9,650 nt of DNA from Paracoccaceae bacterium (GCA_027080755.1 JALWQC010000011.1:1-9650), one strand, 5' to 3'; numbered from the stretch's first letter, positions 1 through 6,956 are shown. A program made the numbers and translations. The notes: a model not told the origin generated them from the letters alone.

Positions 1-344
1 CCCCGAGCTACGCACCGTCGCGCGCGAGCGGTCCTTTAACGGGCCGTGCCTGCTGGCGTTGCTGGTGCGGATTGATGCGGACAACGGGATCGTGCCGGAA
101 TCCGAACAATGGCTGTCCGCCGGCGCTGCCTTGCAAAACGTGCTGCTTGCGATAGAGGAGCTGGGCTATCATGCCAAGGTCGTCGGGGGGGGGCAAAATG
201 CGCAGCCGGGCCATGCGGGCGGCTTTCCGGCTGGAAGACCACGAACATCTGTCCTGCTTTATCGTGATCGGCACGGCCGAGGGCAAAATAAAGGAACGCC
301 CGCGCCGGAGCGTCGAACAGGCGCTCAGGGTTTGGTCTGGCTAA
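1..344 (+). pseudogene. nitroreductase family protein, 3' part, frameshifted in a G9 run (5' end outside window)
   Basis: Seen: from base 2 the + strand encodes a peptide containing EQWLSAGAALQNVLLAIEEL followed by GYHAKVV, which matches the helix region of the FMN-dependent nitroreductase fold (YdjA-like group). After GYHAKVV the frame enters nine consecutive Gs at 185-193. The expected C-terminus (KMRSRAMRAAFRLEDHEHLS, then FIVIGTAEGKIKERPRR and a TAA at 342-344) continues in the next frame (+1). Removing one G would give a single continuous reading frame. As written, translation stays in the first frame and ends at 383-385 with an unrelated tail. Family knowledge: such enzymes use FMN and NAD(P)H to reduce nitro compounds or quinones in the cytoplasm. 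The 3' end overlaps the convergent DUF3422 gene by 20 bp. It may be a true pseudogene, a phase-variable gene, or a base-calling error in the homopolymer; the family call is firmer than the pseudogene call. Confidence 0.7.
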
Positions 345-1647
345 GCTGTTTGACCGTGTGGTGGATGCGCCGCATGCCCGCATAGACGATCAGCAAAATC
401 ACCGGGGTGACGGCTGCCAGCACGGTGGTTTTTTCGTAACCGTAGTGCTTGGCAACCGGCGCCAGAAGGTATCCGGCCAGACTGACGGCGTAGTAGCTGA
501 TGGCGACGACGGACAGCCCCTCGACGGTTTCCTGCAGGCGCAGCTGCAATTCGGCGCGCCGGTCCATCTGTTTCAGGACCTCGTGGTTCTGTTCCTCGGT
601 CTCCACATCGACGCGGGTGCGCAGCAGGTTGGCGGCCCGTTCCGCGCGCACGGACAGATCCGCCAGTCTGGCCTGGGCCGATCTGCAGGTGCGCATCGCC
701 GGATCGTAACGCCGCATCATGAATTCCCCCAGCAGTTGCTTGCCCTGCACACGGGTTTCGCGCAGCATCTGGATGCGCTGGTCCACGATGGCGGCATAGG
801 CCTCGGCCGCGCCGAAACGGAAGGCGGTGGAGGACACCAGATATTCGATATCGGCCGCCATCTGCAACAACCGGTGCAGCGAGTCGGGCTGGCTGTTGTC
901 GGCATCCTCGGCCATTTGCTGCACGATAGAGGTCAGTTCCCGATCCATCCGCGAGACCTGCCGCGACACCCGCCGGGCAATCGGAAGTGTCAGCATGGAG
1001 GCGGTTTTATAGGTTTCGATTTCCAGCAGGCGTTGCACGGTGCGCCCCAGACGGCGCGGGCTGATGTCGGGGCGCGCCAGAATGGCAAAGCGCACGTGGC
1101 CGTTTTCGTCGATCCGGAAATCGGCGGCCACGATGGCCTCGTCATCGGCGACGCGCGAGACGGTCAGGTTGTCGGGGACGAACCATTGGGGAAACTTCGT
1201 GTCGATAATTTTCTGGATGTCGGCATCGTTTTCCGCCCGCTCTATGCGCACAATCGCCGAGGTCAGGATATTCCCCGGGGCCGCGGCCAGCCAGTCGCGG
1301 GGGAATATGGAAAACACCGTGCCGTTAAAGGGAATATCGGCCACGGAATCCGAGAAAATCGTATAGCTCATGAATTCCGTGTGCATTTCCCATTTCAGGA
1401 CGCTGCGCCCGATCTTGCCGGTATAGTGGTCCGCATCCGGGGCCGGATGGGGCGCGCCGTAGCGGTCCAGCAGGGCGATCAGGTGGTCGCGGTCTTTCTG
1501 GCGGTCCCGTTCCACGGCCTTTTCCGGCAGCTTGATCACGATATAGGCCGCCCGGCACGGCGCCTTCAGTTCGGGGAACGGGCGGGCGTGCAGCTCGTTG
1601 TTCAGCTCGTAGCGGAGCGGATGGTCGGGAAGCGCGGGATGGGTCAT
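325..1647 (-). CDS. DUF3422 family membrane protein
   Basis: A 440-residue protein that I recognise as the DUF3422 family, common in Alphaproteobacteria and of unknown biochemical function. Visible landmarks are the N-terminal HPLRYELNNELHARPFPEL (about 9-27), WEMHTEFMSYT (86-96), a long, charged, mostly helical stretch with coiled-coil character (about 225-375), and two hydrophobic segments at the C-terminus (about 378-397 and 406-424) ending in a basic, polar tail. This predicts a large cytoplasmic domain anchored by a C-terminal membrane hairpin. The ATG at 1647 lies just before the conserved N-terminus and is preceded by a GAAAGG-like ribosome binding site. It starts 11 bp after the mutL stop, so it is probably the last gene of an lspA–mutL–DUF3422 transcript. 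Its 3' end overlaps the convergent nitroreductase remnant by 20 bp. No role in mismatch repair is known to me; the link with mutL is positional only. Confidence 0.9.
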   Translation of the reverse strand: MTHPALPDHPLRYELNNELHARPFPELKAPCRAAYIVIKLPEKAVERDRQKDRDHLIALLDRYGAPHPAPDADHYTGKIGRSVLKWEMHTEFMSYTIFSDSVADIPFNGTVFSIFPRDWLAAAPGNILTSAIVRIERAENDADIQKIIDTKFPQWFVPDNLTVSRVADDEAIVAADFRIDENGHVRFAILARPDISPRRLGRTVQRLLEIETYKTASMLTLPIARRVSRQVSRMDRELTSIVQQMAEDADNSQPDSLHRLLQMAADIEYLVSSTAFRFGAAEAYAAIVDQRIQMLRETRVQGKQLLGEFMMRRYDPAMRTCRSAQARLADLSVRAERAANLLRTRVDVETEEQNHEVLKQMDRRAELQLRLQETVEGLSVVAISYYAVSLAGYLLAPVAKHYGYEKTTVLAAVTPVILLIVYAGMRRIHHTVKQLSQTKP

Positions 1648-1658
1648 TTTCTGGCCTT

Positions 1659-3497
1659 TCAGCTACGCCCGAACAGGCGTTCGATGTCAGTCATTTTCAG
1701 TTCCACATAGGTGGGGCGTCCGTGGTTGCACTGGCCCGAATAGGGGGTGGCCTCCATCTCGCGCAGCAGGGCGTTCATTTCCGGCGCCGACATGCGTCGC
1801 CCCGTGCGGATGGATCCGTGACAGGCGATGCGCGAGAGGATTGCCTCTATCCGGTCCTTGACGGTCTGGGTCTGGCCAAGGTCGGCCAGTTCGTCGGCGA
1901 TGTCGCGGATCATGCCGGCAGCGTCCACCTCGCCCAGAATGGCGGGGGTTTCGCGCACGCAGACGGCATTGCCGCCGAAGGGTTCTATGGTTAGCCCCAG
2001 CGGGGCAAGATCCGGGGCGGCGGCCAGCAGGCGGGCAATATCATCGGGGGACATTTCCACGATCTCGGGGATCAGCAGCGCCTGTGCCGGCACGCCGTTA
2101 TCCGCCATCCGGCTTTTCAGGCGTTCATAGTTCAGCCGCTCGTGCGCCGCATGGGCATCCACCAGAATCATCCCGTCGCGGGTCTGGGCGACGATATAGT
2201 TTTCGTGCAGTTGCGCCCGCGCGGCCCCCAGCGGCAGATCCTCGAAATCCTGTTCGATGACCTCTTCGACCCGCCCCGAGGGGGGGAATTCCGCAAATCC
2301 CTGCGGCTCATAGGTGGGTTGTTGCAGCTGGTAACTGCTGCGCAGGGCGGATTGCGAGGGGCGGTCCATTTGGTAGACGGGGGCGTGCGGCATTTGCGGG
2401 CGCATGGCCCCGAGAGTCGCATCCGCAACCGTGCTGGAGGCGCGATGCCCCGCCTCGGCCAATGCGTGTTTCAGGGCGGAAACCACCAGCCCGCGCGCCA
2501 GGCCGGGTTCGCGAAAGCGGACCTCTGCCTTGGCGGGGTGGACGTTGACATCGACCAGTTCGGGATCGCAGGACACGAACAGGGCCACGGCGGGGTGGCG
2601 GTCGCGGCTGAGGAAATCGGAATAGGCCCCGCGCAGCGCCCCGATCAGCAGCTTGTCGCGCACCGGCCGGCCGTTGACGAAAAAGAACTGCGCCACCGCC
2701 GCGCCGCGCGAATAGGTCGGCAGGGCCGCGTATCCGCTCAGGCGATAGCCTTCACGTTCGGCATCGATGCGCATGGCGTTGGCAGTGAAATCGGGCCCGA
2801 GGATGGTGCGCAGGCGCCCTTGCAGCGCGTCGAACATATCGCCGGTTTCCGGGTCGGCGCGGAATTTCACCTTGCCCTCGCCGCCACCGCTGACATCGCG
2901 CAGGGTAAAGCCGACGTGGGGTTCCGCCATGGCCAGACGTTTGACGACATCGGCAATGGCGCCGGCCTCGGCGCGGTCGGTGCGCAGGAATTTCAGGCGT
3001 GCGGGGGTGGCATGGAACAGGTTACGCAGCTCTACCACTGTGCCTTTGGTCAGGGCGGCGGGTTCTACCGGGCCAAGGACGCCGCCGTTCACGGTGATGC
3101 GCGCCCCCTCGCGCGCGCCGTCAAACCGCGAGGTGATCGTCAGCCGTCCGACCGCCCCGAGCGAGGGCAGCGCCTCGCCGCGGAAGCCGAAAGAATGGAT
3201 ATTCAGCAGGTCCGAGCCGTCGATTTTCGAGGTGGCATGGCGTGACAGGGCCAGCGGCAGTTCATCGGCCGGAATCCCGTGCCCGTCGTCGGTAACGCGC
3301 AGCAGGGTTTTGCCGCCGTCGGCATAGGCCACATCAATCCGCGAGGCCCCCGCATCCAGTGCGTTTTCCACCAGTTCCTTGATAGCCGAGGCCGGACGTT
3401 CCACAACCTCGCCCGCGGCAATACGGTTCGCGGCCGCATCGTCAAGCTGGCGGATCGGGCGGCGCCCTTCGGGTATATTGTGGTTATGTGCGTTCAT
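1659..3497 (-). CDS. mutL: DNA mismatch repair protein MutL
   Basis: A 612-residue MutL. The N-terminal GHKL ATPase motifs are all present: [10 protein letters not shown] (41-50, with the Mg-binding Asn), DDGHGI (70-75), SRHATSKI (85-92) and SFGFRGEAL (102-110). They are followed by [11 protein letters not shown] (271-281) and the transducer-domain motif [13 protein letters not shown] (316-328). A low-conservation linker (about 345-420) leads to the C-terminal dimerisation domain. This carries [12 protein letters not shown] (447-458), which fits the endonuclease metal motif DxHA-x2-E-x4-E, plus ACHGSIRTG (558-566), QCNHGRPT (589-596) and a terminal FGR. Known: MutL couples MutS mismatch recognition to strand nicking, and bacteria without MutH use a MutL endonuclease. 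I therefore infer nicking activity. The ATG at 3497 puts the conserved [21 protein letters not shown] about 15 residues in, as usual for the family. It lies 45 bp after lspA with only a weak Shine-Dalgarno, and 11 bp before the DUF3422 gene. Confidence 0.97.
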   Translation of the reverse strand: MNAHNHNIPEGRRPIRQLDDAAANRIAAGEVVERPASAIKELVENALDAGASRIDVAYADGGKTLLRVTDDGHGIPADELPLALSRHATSKIDGSDLLNIHSFGFRGEALPSLGAVGRLTITSRFDGAREGARITVNGGVLGPVEPAALTKGTVVELRNLFHATPARLKFLRTDRAEAGAIADVVKRLAMAEPHVGFTLRDVSGGGEGKVKFRADPETGDMFDALQGRLRTILGPDFTANAMRIDAEREGYRLSGYAALPTYSRGAAVAQFFFVNGRPVRDKLLIGALRGAYSDFLSRDRHPAVALFVSCDPELVDVNVHPAKAEVRFREPGLARGLVVSALKHALAEAGHRASSTVADATLGAMRPQMPHAPVYQMDRPSQSALRSSYQLQQPTYEPQGFAEFPPSGRVEEVIEQDFEDLPLGAARAQLHENYIVAQTRDGMILVDAHAAHERLNYERLKSRMADNGVPAQALLIPEIVEMSPDDIARLLAAAPDLAPLGLTIEPFGGNAVCVRETPAILGEVDAAGMIRDIADELADLGQTQTVKDRIEAILSRIACHGSIRTGRRMSAPEMNALLREMEATPYSGQCNHGRPTYVELKMTDIERLFGRS

Positions 3498-3542
3498 GCC
3501 ACTATTTGTAGCACAGGATCAGGCGATTCTGCCACGCGAAAC

Positions 3543-4013
3543 TTATGACGGTTTTTTGTCGCCAAACAGGATAAGCCCCAGCGCGCCGGCAAAAATCGCC
3601 ACATCCGCCACATTGAAGGCATAGGGGTTGGCGATGCCGCAGCAGGACATGTTCAGGAAATCGGCCACGGCCCCGTAGATAAACCGGTCCAGCACATTGC
3701 CCAGCGCCCCGCCGATGACCAGACCGGCCGACAGCGGGATGATCCAGCCGCCCTTGTTGCGCACCCAGACCAGCAGGCCGGCCACGATCAGCAGCGCCAC
3801 GCCGATCAGCAGATAGCGCGCCATGTCCGTTTCCCCGTCCAGCAGGCCGAAATTGATGCCCCGGTTCCAGGCCATCGAAAAGGTCAGATAGGGGGGGTAG
3901 ACCTCTATTGTCTGGCGCAGGGCCAGATCCATGGCCTCTACCACGGCCCATTTGCTGGCGCGGTCGAGCAGGAAAACCACAAGGGCAACGGAAAGGGTGC
4001 GGAGCAGGGGCAT
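3543..4013 (-). CDS. lspA: lipoprotein signal peptidase (signal peptidase II)
   Basis: A 156-residue inner-membrane aspartyl protease that cleaves the signal peptide from lipid-modified prolipoproteins. Length is normal for LspA. Visible family motifs: LLDRASKW (15-22), AWNRGINFGLL (48-58, the NxxxxFG loop), GGALGNVLDRFIYGAVADFL (101-120) and YAFNVADVAIF (131-141). By family analogy the two catalytic aspartates are D118 (AVADF) and D137 (FNVAD). Four hydrophobic helices fit about 5-23, 65-84, 91-108 and 133-150. The ATG at 4013 is preceded by GAGG five bases upstream and sits directly before the first membrane helix. The reading frame stays open further upstream, but that extension has no LspA similarity and would run into the divergent MATE gene. 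It is the first gene of the minus-strand cluster, and its leader contains two dyads described separately. The ending FGDKKPS is short and basic, as expected for a cytoplasmic C-terminus. Confidence 0.96.
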   Translation of the reverse strand: MPLLRTLSVALVVFLLDRASKWAVVEAMDLALRQTIEVYPPYLTFSMAWNRGINFGLLDGETDMARYLLIGVALLIVAGLLVWVRNKGGWIIPLSAGLVIGGALGNVLDRFIYGAVADFLNMSCCGIANPYAFNVADVAIFAGALGLILFGDKKPS

Positions 4014-4019
4014 CGGGAC

Positions 4020-4041
4020 CTCGGGCGAAATTTCGGCCGAG
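4020..4041 (-). promoter_or_regulatory. near-perfect palindrome covering the lspA Shine-Dalgarno
   Basis: Read on the minus strand, the half-sites are CTCGGCCGAAA and TTTCGCCCGAG: 11 complementary pairs with a single C·C mismatch. As RNA it can form a hairpin with a 5-bp outer stem, the mismatch, a 3-bp inner stem and an AAUU loop. Its 3' arm includes three of the four bases of the GAGG ribosome binding site of lspA (4019-4022 on the + strand). It could mask translation initiation or serve as a DNA operator. The complementarity is seen; the function is inferred. Confidence 0.45.
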
Positions 4042-4044
4042 ACT

Positions 4045-4102
4045 AGGGCGTAGACCTGTAAACCGCAAGCCACCAGTTTGGCCGATTGCAGGTCTACGCC
4101 CT
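4045..4102. repeat. 14-bp perfect inverted repeat with 30-nt loop upstream of lspA
   Basis: The left arm AGGGCGTAGACCTG (4045-4058) and right arm CAGGTCTACGCCCT (4089-4102) are exact reverse complements, separated by 30 bases that can themselves form a short GCCA/TGGC hairpin. It lies in the divergent spacer, 31 bp upstream of the lspA start and 113 bp upstream of the MATE start. No T-tract follows either arm and no gene ends here, so it is not a normal intrinsic terminator. A structured lspA leader RNA or a regulator-binding dyad is the likeliest reading. I do not recognise it as a named RNA family. Confidence 0.55.
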
Positions 4103-4215
4103 GCCATGACGTCGCGCCATCACAAGGGCGGGGCGCGGTTTTCTCTGGTCTGTGCGCGCGATTGTGATAGCTTTTGCCAAACTCCCGGAATTTGCCGGGC
4201 CTATCAAGGTGATTC
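4103..4215. promoter_or_regulatory. rest of divergent lspA / MATE control region
   Basis: This spacer should hold the promoters of both divergent genes, but I cannot place convincing -35/-10 pairs. Two smaller dyads are visible: ATCACAA (4119-4125) with TTGTGAT (4162-4168), and CCCGG (4184-4188) with CCGGG (4195-4199). AAGGTG at 4206-4211 is the MATE ribosome binding site. Confidence 0.3.
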
Positions 4216-5610
4216 ATGACAACAACCGTTTCCCCCCCGCGCCCGCCGGCGCAGGACAACAGCTGGCCCGCGCATTTGCGCGCCACGCTGGCGCTGGGTC
4301 TGCCGTTGATCGGCACGCAGATGGCGCAAATGGGGATCAGTTTTGTTGATACGATGATGCTGGGCTGGCTGGGGGCGCAGACGCTGGCGGCCTCGGTTCT
4401 GGCAACGACAGTGTTTTTCATGGTGCTGGTGGTCGGCTTCGGGCTGGCGCAGGCGGTGATGCCGCTGGCGGCACAGGCAGCCGGACAGGGGGACGAGCGC
4501 AGCCTGCGCCGTGCGGTGCGCATGGGGTTCTGGGTGGTGACGGCCTACGGGGTGTTGATGATGCCGGTGCTGTGGAACACGGGCGCGATCCTGCTGGCCA
4601 TCGGGCAGAAGCCGGAACTGGCGGCGCTGGCGCAGGACTATGTGCGCATCGTGCAATGGTCGCTTTTTCCGGTGCTGATCGTTTCGGTTTTGCGGTCCTA
4701 TCTGTCGGCGCTGGAACGCATCCAGATTGTGATGTGGGTTACGATGGCGGCCGTGGGGGTGAACGGGCTGCTGAACTATGCGTTTATTTTCGGGCATTTC
4801 GGGGCGCCGGCAATGGGGCTGTCGGGGGCGGCGCTGGCCAGTCTGGGGACAAATATCCTGTCGGCGGCGGTTCTGATGGCCTTCGTCCATTTCCGCAAGG
4901 GCGTGCGCGAGCATGAAATCTTCGTGCGTTTCTGGCGCCCCGATTGGGAGGCCCTGCGCGAGGTGTTCCGTCTGGGCCTGCCCATCAGCCTGACCATTCT
5001 GGCCGAGGTGGGGCTGTTTTCCGTGGCCTCCATCATGATGGGCTGGATCGGGGTTATTCCGCTGGCGGCGCACGGGATTGTGCTGCAGCTTTCCTCTATC
5101 ACCTTTATGATTCCGCTCAGCTTCTCGCAGGTCGGGACAGTGCGTCTGGGGCGCGCGATCGGGCGCAAGGACCCCTTGGGGGTGGAGCGTGCGGGCTGGA
5201 CGGTGATCCTGCTGGGCCTCGGCTTTGCCGTGTTTTCCGCCACGATGTTCATCCTGTTCCCGCGCCCGCTGATTTCGCTATACCTTGACGCAGACAACCC
5301 GGATGCGGCGGCGATTATTGCCTACGGGATGCCGCTACTGGCGATCTCGGCCGCTTTCCAGATTGTCGATACCCTGCAGGTCATGGGGGCGGGGCTGTTG
5401 CGGGCGCTGAAGGATACGCGCGTGCCGATGTTTATCGCCATGTTCAGCTATTGGGGTGTCGGGGTGCCGGCGGCCTATGTGCTGGCCTTTGTTGCCGGAT
5501 TTGGCGGCATGGGCGTCTGGGGCGGGCTTGCGCTGGGGCTGGCCGTGGCGGCGGTTTTGATGAACTGGCGCTATTTCCGGCGCGATGCCCTTGGCTTGAT
5601 CCACATGTAG
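4216..5610 (+). CDS. MATE family (NorM-like) multidrug efflux transporter
   Basis: A 464-residue, very hydrophobic protein with the length and roughly 12 membrane segments of the MATE family, made of two homologous six-helix halves. Family landmarks: PLIGTQMAQMGISFVDTMML (30-49), in which D45 corresponds by motif position to the conserved helix-1 aspartate of NorM proteins, and GLAQAVMPLAAQAAGQGD (76-93), the typical P-x3-Q-x2-G-x-G-D stretch. The second half begins around LREVFRLGLPISLTILAEVG. Known: MATE proteins export cationic drugs, dyes or metabolites in exchange for Na+ or H+; the substrate and coupling ion cannot be read here. The ATG at 4216 follows AAGGTG with a 4-base spacer. It is divergent from lspA, and the next gene starts 43 bp downstream on the same strand, so co-transcription is possible. 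The symbol norM is not assigned because the subgroup is uncertain. Confidence 0.94.
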   Translation: MTTTVSPPRPPAQDNSWPAHLRATLALGLPLIGTQMAQMGISFVDTMMLGWLGAQTLAASVLATTVFFMVLVVGFGLAQAVMPLAAQAAGQGDERSLRRAVRMGFWVVTAYGVLMMPVLWNTGAILLAIGQKPELAALAQDYVRIVQWSLFPVLIVSVLRSYLSALERIQIVMWVTMAAVGVNGLLNYAFIFGHFGAPAMGLSGAALASLGTNILSAAVLMAFVHFRKGVREHEIFVRFWRPDWEALREVFRLGLPISLTILAEVGLFSVASIMMGWIGVIPLAAHGIVLQLSSITFMIPLSFSQVGTVRLGRAIGRKDPLGVERAGWTVILLGLGFAVFSATMFILFPRPLISLYLDADNPDAAAIIAYGMPLLAISAAFQIVDTLQVMGAGLLRALKDTRVPMFIAMFSYWGVGVPAAYVLAFVAGFGGMGVWGGLALGLAVAAVLMNWRYFRRDALGLIHM

Positions 5611-5653
5611 TTTGCCAATACCCTGCCCGCCGACACAGACAGGAGGATAGGCC

Positions 5654-6250
5654 ATGCCGAATACCGTGAAATCCCTGCGGGAACGACTCGATGCGCTACA
5701 GACGGAAATGTCCGATGCGGTCAGCGGCAAGGCGGCGGAATTCCGCTATTCCTATGAAAAGCGCAAGGTGAAATTCAGGGCCGAGGCGATCAAATGGCAG
5801 CGGCCCTTCAAGGTCGGGCTATGGCGCTATGTCAGCGGGGCGGGGATCCTGACGGTGCTGACAGCCCCCGTGATCTATGCGCTGATCGTGCCGTTCGTGA
5901 TTCTCGATCTGGCGGTGGTGATCTATCAGGCCGTCTGTTTTCCGGTCTATCGCATCCCCAAGGTGCGGCGGTCGGACTATATCGTTATCGACCGGCACCA
6001 TCTGGCCTATCTGAACCTGCTGCAGAAACTGAACTGCGTCTATTGCGGCTATGGCAACGGACTGCTGGCCTTTGCCTCCGAGGTGGCCGCCCGCACAGAG
6101 GCCTACTGGTGCCCGATAAAACATGCCGGCCGCGTGGCCAGCTACCACACCCATTACTGGCAGTTTTCCGACTACGGGGATGCGGAACATTTCCACGAGG
6201 ACTGGAAACATAATATAGAGCTGGTGCGCCATTTGCCAAAGTCCGATTGA
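5654..6250 (+). CDS. conserved membrane protein of unknown function with Cys motif
   Basis: A 198-residue protein; I recognise the pattern as a conserved proteobacterial family of unknown function, without a name I trust. Layout: a charged, helical N-terminus (about 1-50) with coiled-coil tendency; a long hydrophobic stretch (about 56-100) that fits two membrane helices; then a soluble part with DRHHLAYLNLLQKLNCVYCG (113-132), CGYGNGLLAF (131-140) and YWCPIKHAGR (151-160). C128, C131, C153 and H157, with further His residues near 164-167 and 180-186, could bind a metal ion; this is inference from spacing only. No signal peptide is evident. The start is well supported by AGGAGG at 5641-5646, seven bases before the ATG, the best ribosome binding site in the window. 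It lies between the MATE gene and the RutR-like regulator on the same strand, so regulation by that regulator is possible but not shown. Confidence 0.85.
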   Translation: MPNTVKSLRERLDALQTEMSDAVSGKAAEFRYSYEKRKVKFRAEAIKWQRPFKVGLWRYVSGAGILTVLTAPVIYALIVPFVILDLAVVIYQAVCFPVYRIPKVRRSDYIVIDRHHLAYLNLLQKLNCVYCGYGNGLLAFASEVAARTEAYWCPIKHAGRVASYHTHYWQFSDYGDAEHFHEDWKHNIELVRHLPKSD

Positions 6251-6297
6251 ACTTGCCCTCTGCTCCCCTTAGAGTTGCCGAAAAAGGGAATAGTATT

Positions 6298-6909
6298 TTG
6301 ACAGGTAAAAACACGCGGATCCAGCGCGAGAAACGCGAAGTCATTCTGGATGCCGCCTTGCAGGTGTTTTCCGAAAACGGGTTCCGCGGCGCGACTCTGG
6401 ACCGGATCGCCAAGGTGGCCGGGCTGTCCAAGCCGAACATGCTGTATTATTTCCCCGGCAAAGAGGCCATCTATCACACCCTTCTTAACCGGCTTCTGGA
6501 AACCTGGCTGGAGCCGCTGGAACGCCTGTCCGCCGAGGGCGATCCGCATACGCAAATAATGGATTATATCCGCGCCAAACTGGAATTTTCCCGATCCTAT
6601 CCACGCGAAAGCCGGCTTTTTGCCAATGAAATCCTGAACGGTGCGCCGCGCCTGCTGGACGAACTGGGCGGGCCGCTCAAAACGATGGTCGCGGAAAAGA
6701 CGCAGATCCTGCAAGGCTGGATGGACGCGGGGAAGCTGGCGCCGGTCGATCCCTATCACCTGTTGTTTGCCATCTGGGCCACCACGCAGCATTACGCCGA
6801 TTTTGCCGTGCAGGTCGGGGCGGTGCTGGGGGATCGCGACCCGGATCCGATCACAACCGCCAGCCATTTTCTGGAAACCCTGTTCTTTGCCGGTCTTGAT
6901 CCGCGATAG
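6298..6909 (+). CDS. TetR family regulator, RutR-like
   Basis: A 203-residue regulator from the TTG at 6298. The N-terminal TetR helix-turn-helix is clear: VILDAALQVFSENGFRGATL (15-34) and DRIAKVAGLSKPNMLYYFPG (35-54). The C-terminal ligand domain closely matches what I know of E. coli RutR: RLFANEILNGAPRLLDELGG (106-125), GWMDAGKLAPVDPYHLLFAI (140-159) and WATTQHYADFAVQV (160-173). RutR is a dimeric repressor that senses uracil/thymine and controls pyrimidine catabolism and other genes. No rut genes are in this window, so its targets are unknown. Start choice: the frame is open to a TTG at 6247 overlapping the previous stop, giving 220 residues. The TTG at 6298 has AAAAAGGG nine bases upstream and gives a length and N-terminus closer to RutR (212 aa); no ATG is available before the helix-turn-helix. 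The family call is strong; the start is moderately sure. Confidence 0.88.
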   Translation: MTGKNTRIQREKREVILDAALQVFSENGFRGATLDRIAKVAGLSKPNMLYYFPGKEAIYHTLLNRLLETWLEPLERLSAEGDPHTQIMDYIRAKLEFSRSYPRESRLFANEILNGAPRLLDELGGPLKTMVAEKTQILQGWMDAGKLAPVDPYHLLFAIWATTQHYADFAVQVGAVLGDRDPDPITTASHFLETLFFAGLDPR

Positions 6910-6912
6910 GCC

Positions 6913-6941
6913 TTGCAATCCGGCGGCAAGGGGCGTATATG
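6913..6941 (+). promoter_or_regulatory. putative sigma70-type promoter of the rimP–nusA operon
   Basis: TTGCAA (6913-6918) and TATATG (6936-6941) are separated by exactly 17 bases, a good match to the housekeeping -35/-10 pattern, and begin four bases after the RutR-like gene stop. Transcription would start near 6947-6950. A short dyad, CCTTGC (6911-6916) with GCAAGG (6926-6931), overlaps the -35 and spacer; it could be an operator or chance. Not tested experimentally. Confidence 0.55.
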
Positions 6942-6956
6942 GCCTTTAACAGCGGC

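Noticed and set aside
358..1710. 450-codon + strand open frame opposite the DUF3422 gene
   Set aside because: It is a shadow of the DUF3422 gene caused by high GC third positions; its translation is rich in Gly, His, Gln and Arg with no family pattern.
2142..3245. 367-codon + strand open frame opposite mutL
   Set aside because: Antisense to an unmistakable mutL with all motifs; the composition is typical of a reverse-frame shadow.
4211..4215. GATTC just before the MATE start (and GAATC at 9250-9254 before the YlxR start) as CcrM methylation sites controlling expression
   Set aside because: GANTC sites occur by chance at this density; two isolated sites do not support regulation.
4014..4523. 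N-terminal extension of the lspA frame up to 4523
   Set aside because: It runs into the divergent MATE gene and through both dyads, and adds no LspA-like sequence; the ATG at 4013 has a good ribosome binding site directly before the first membrane helix.
4204..5073. 289-codon minus-strand open frame opposite the MATE gene
   Set aside because: The translation is dominated by His, Gln, Arg and Pro, as expected from the reverse strand of a membrane-protein gene.
6298..6303. TTGACA as a perfect -35 element
   Set aside because: No -10-like sequence lies 16-18 bases downstream, and the TTG is better explained as the RutR-like start codon.
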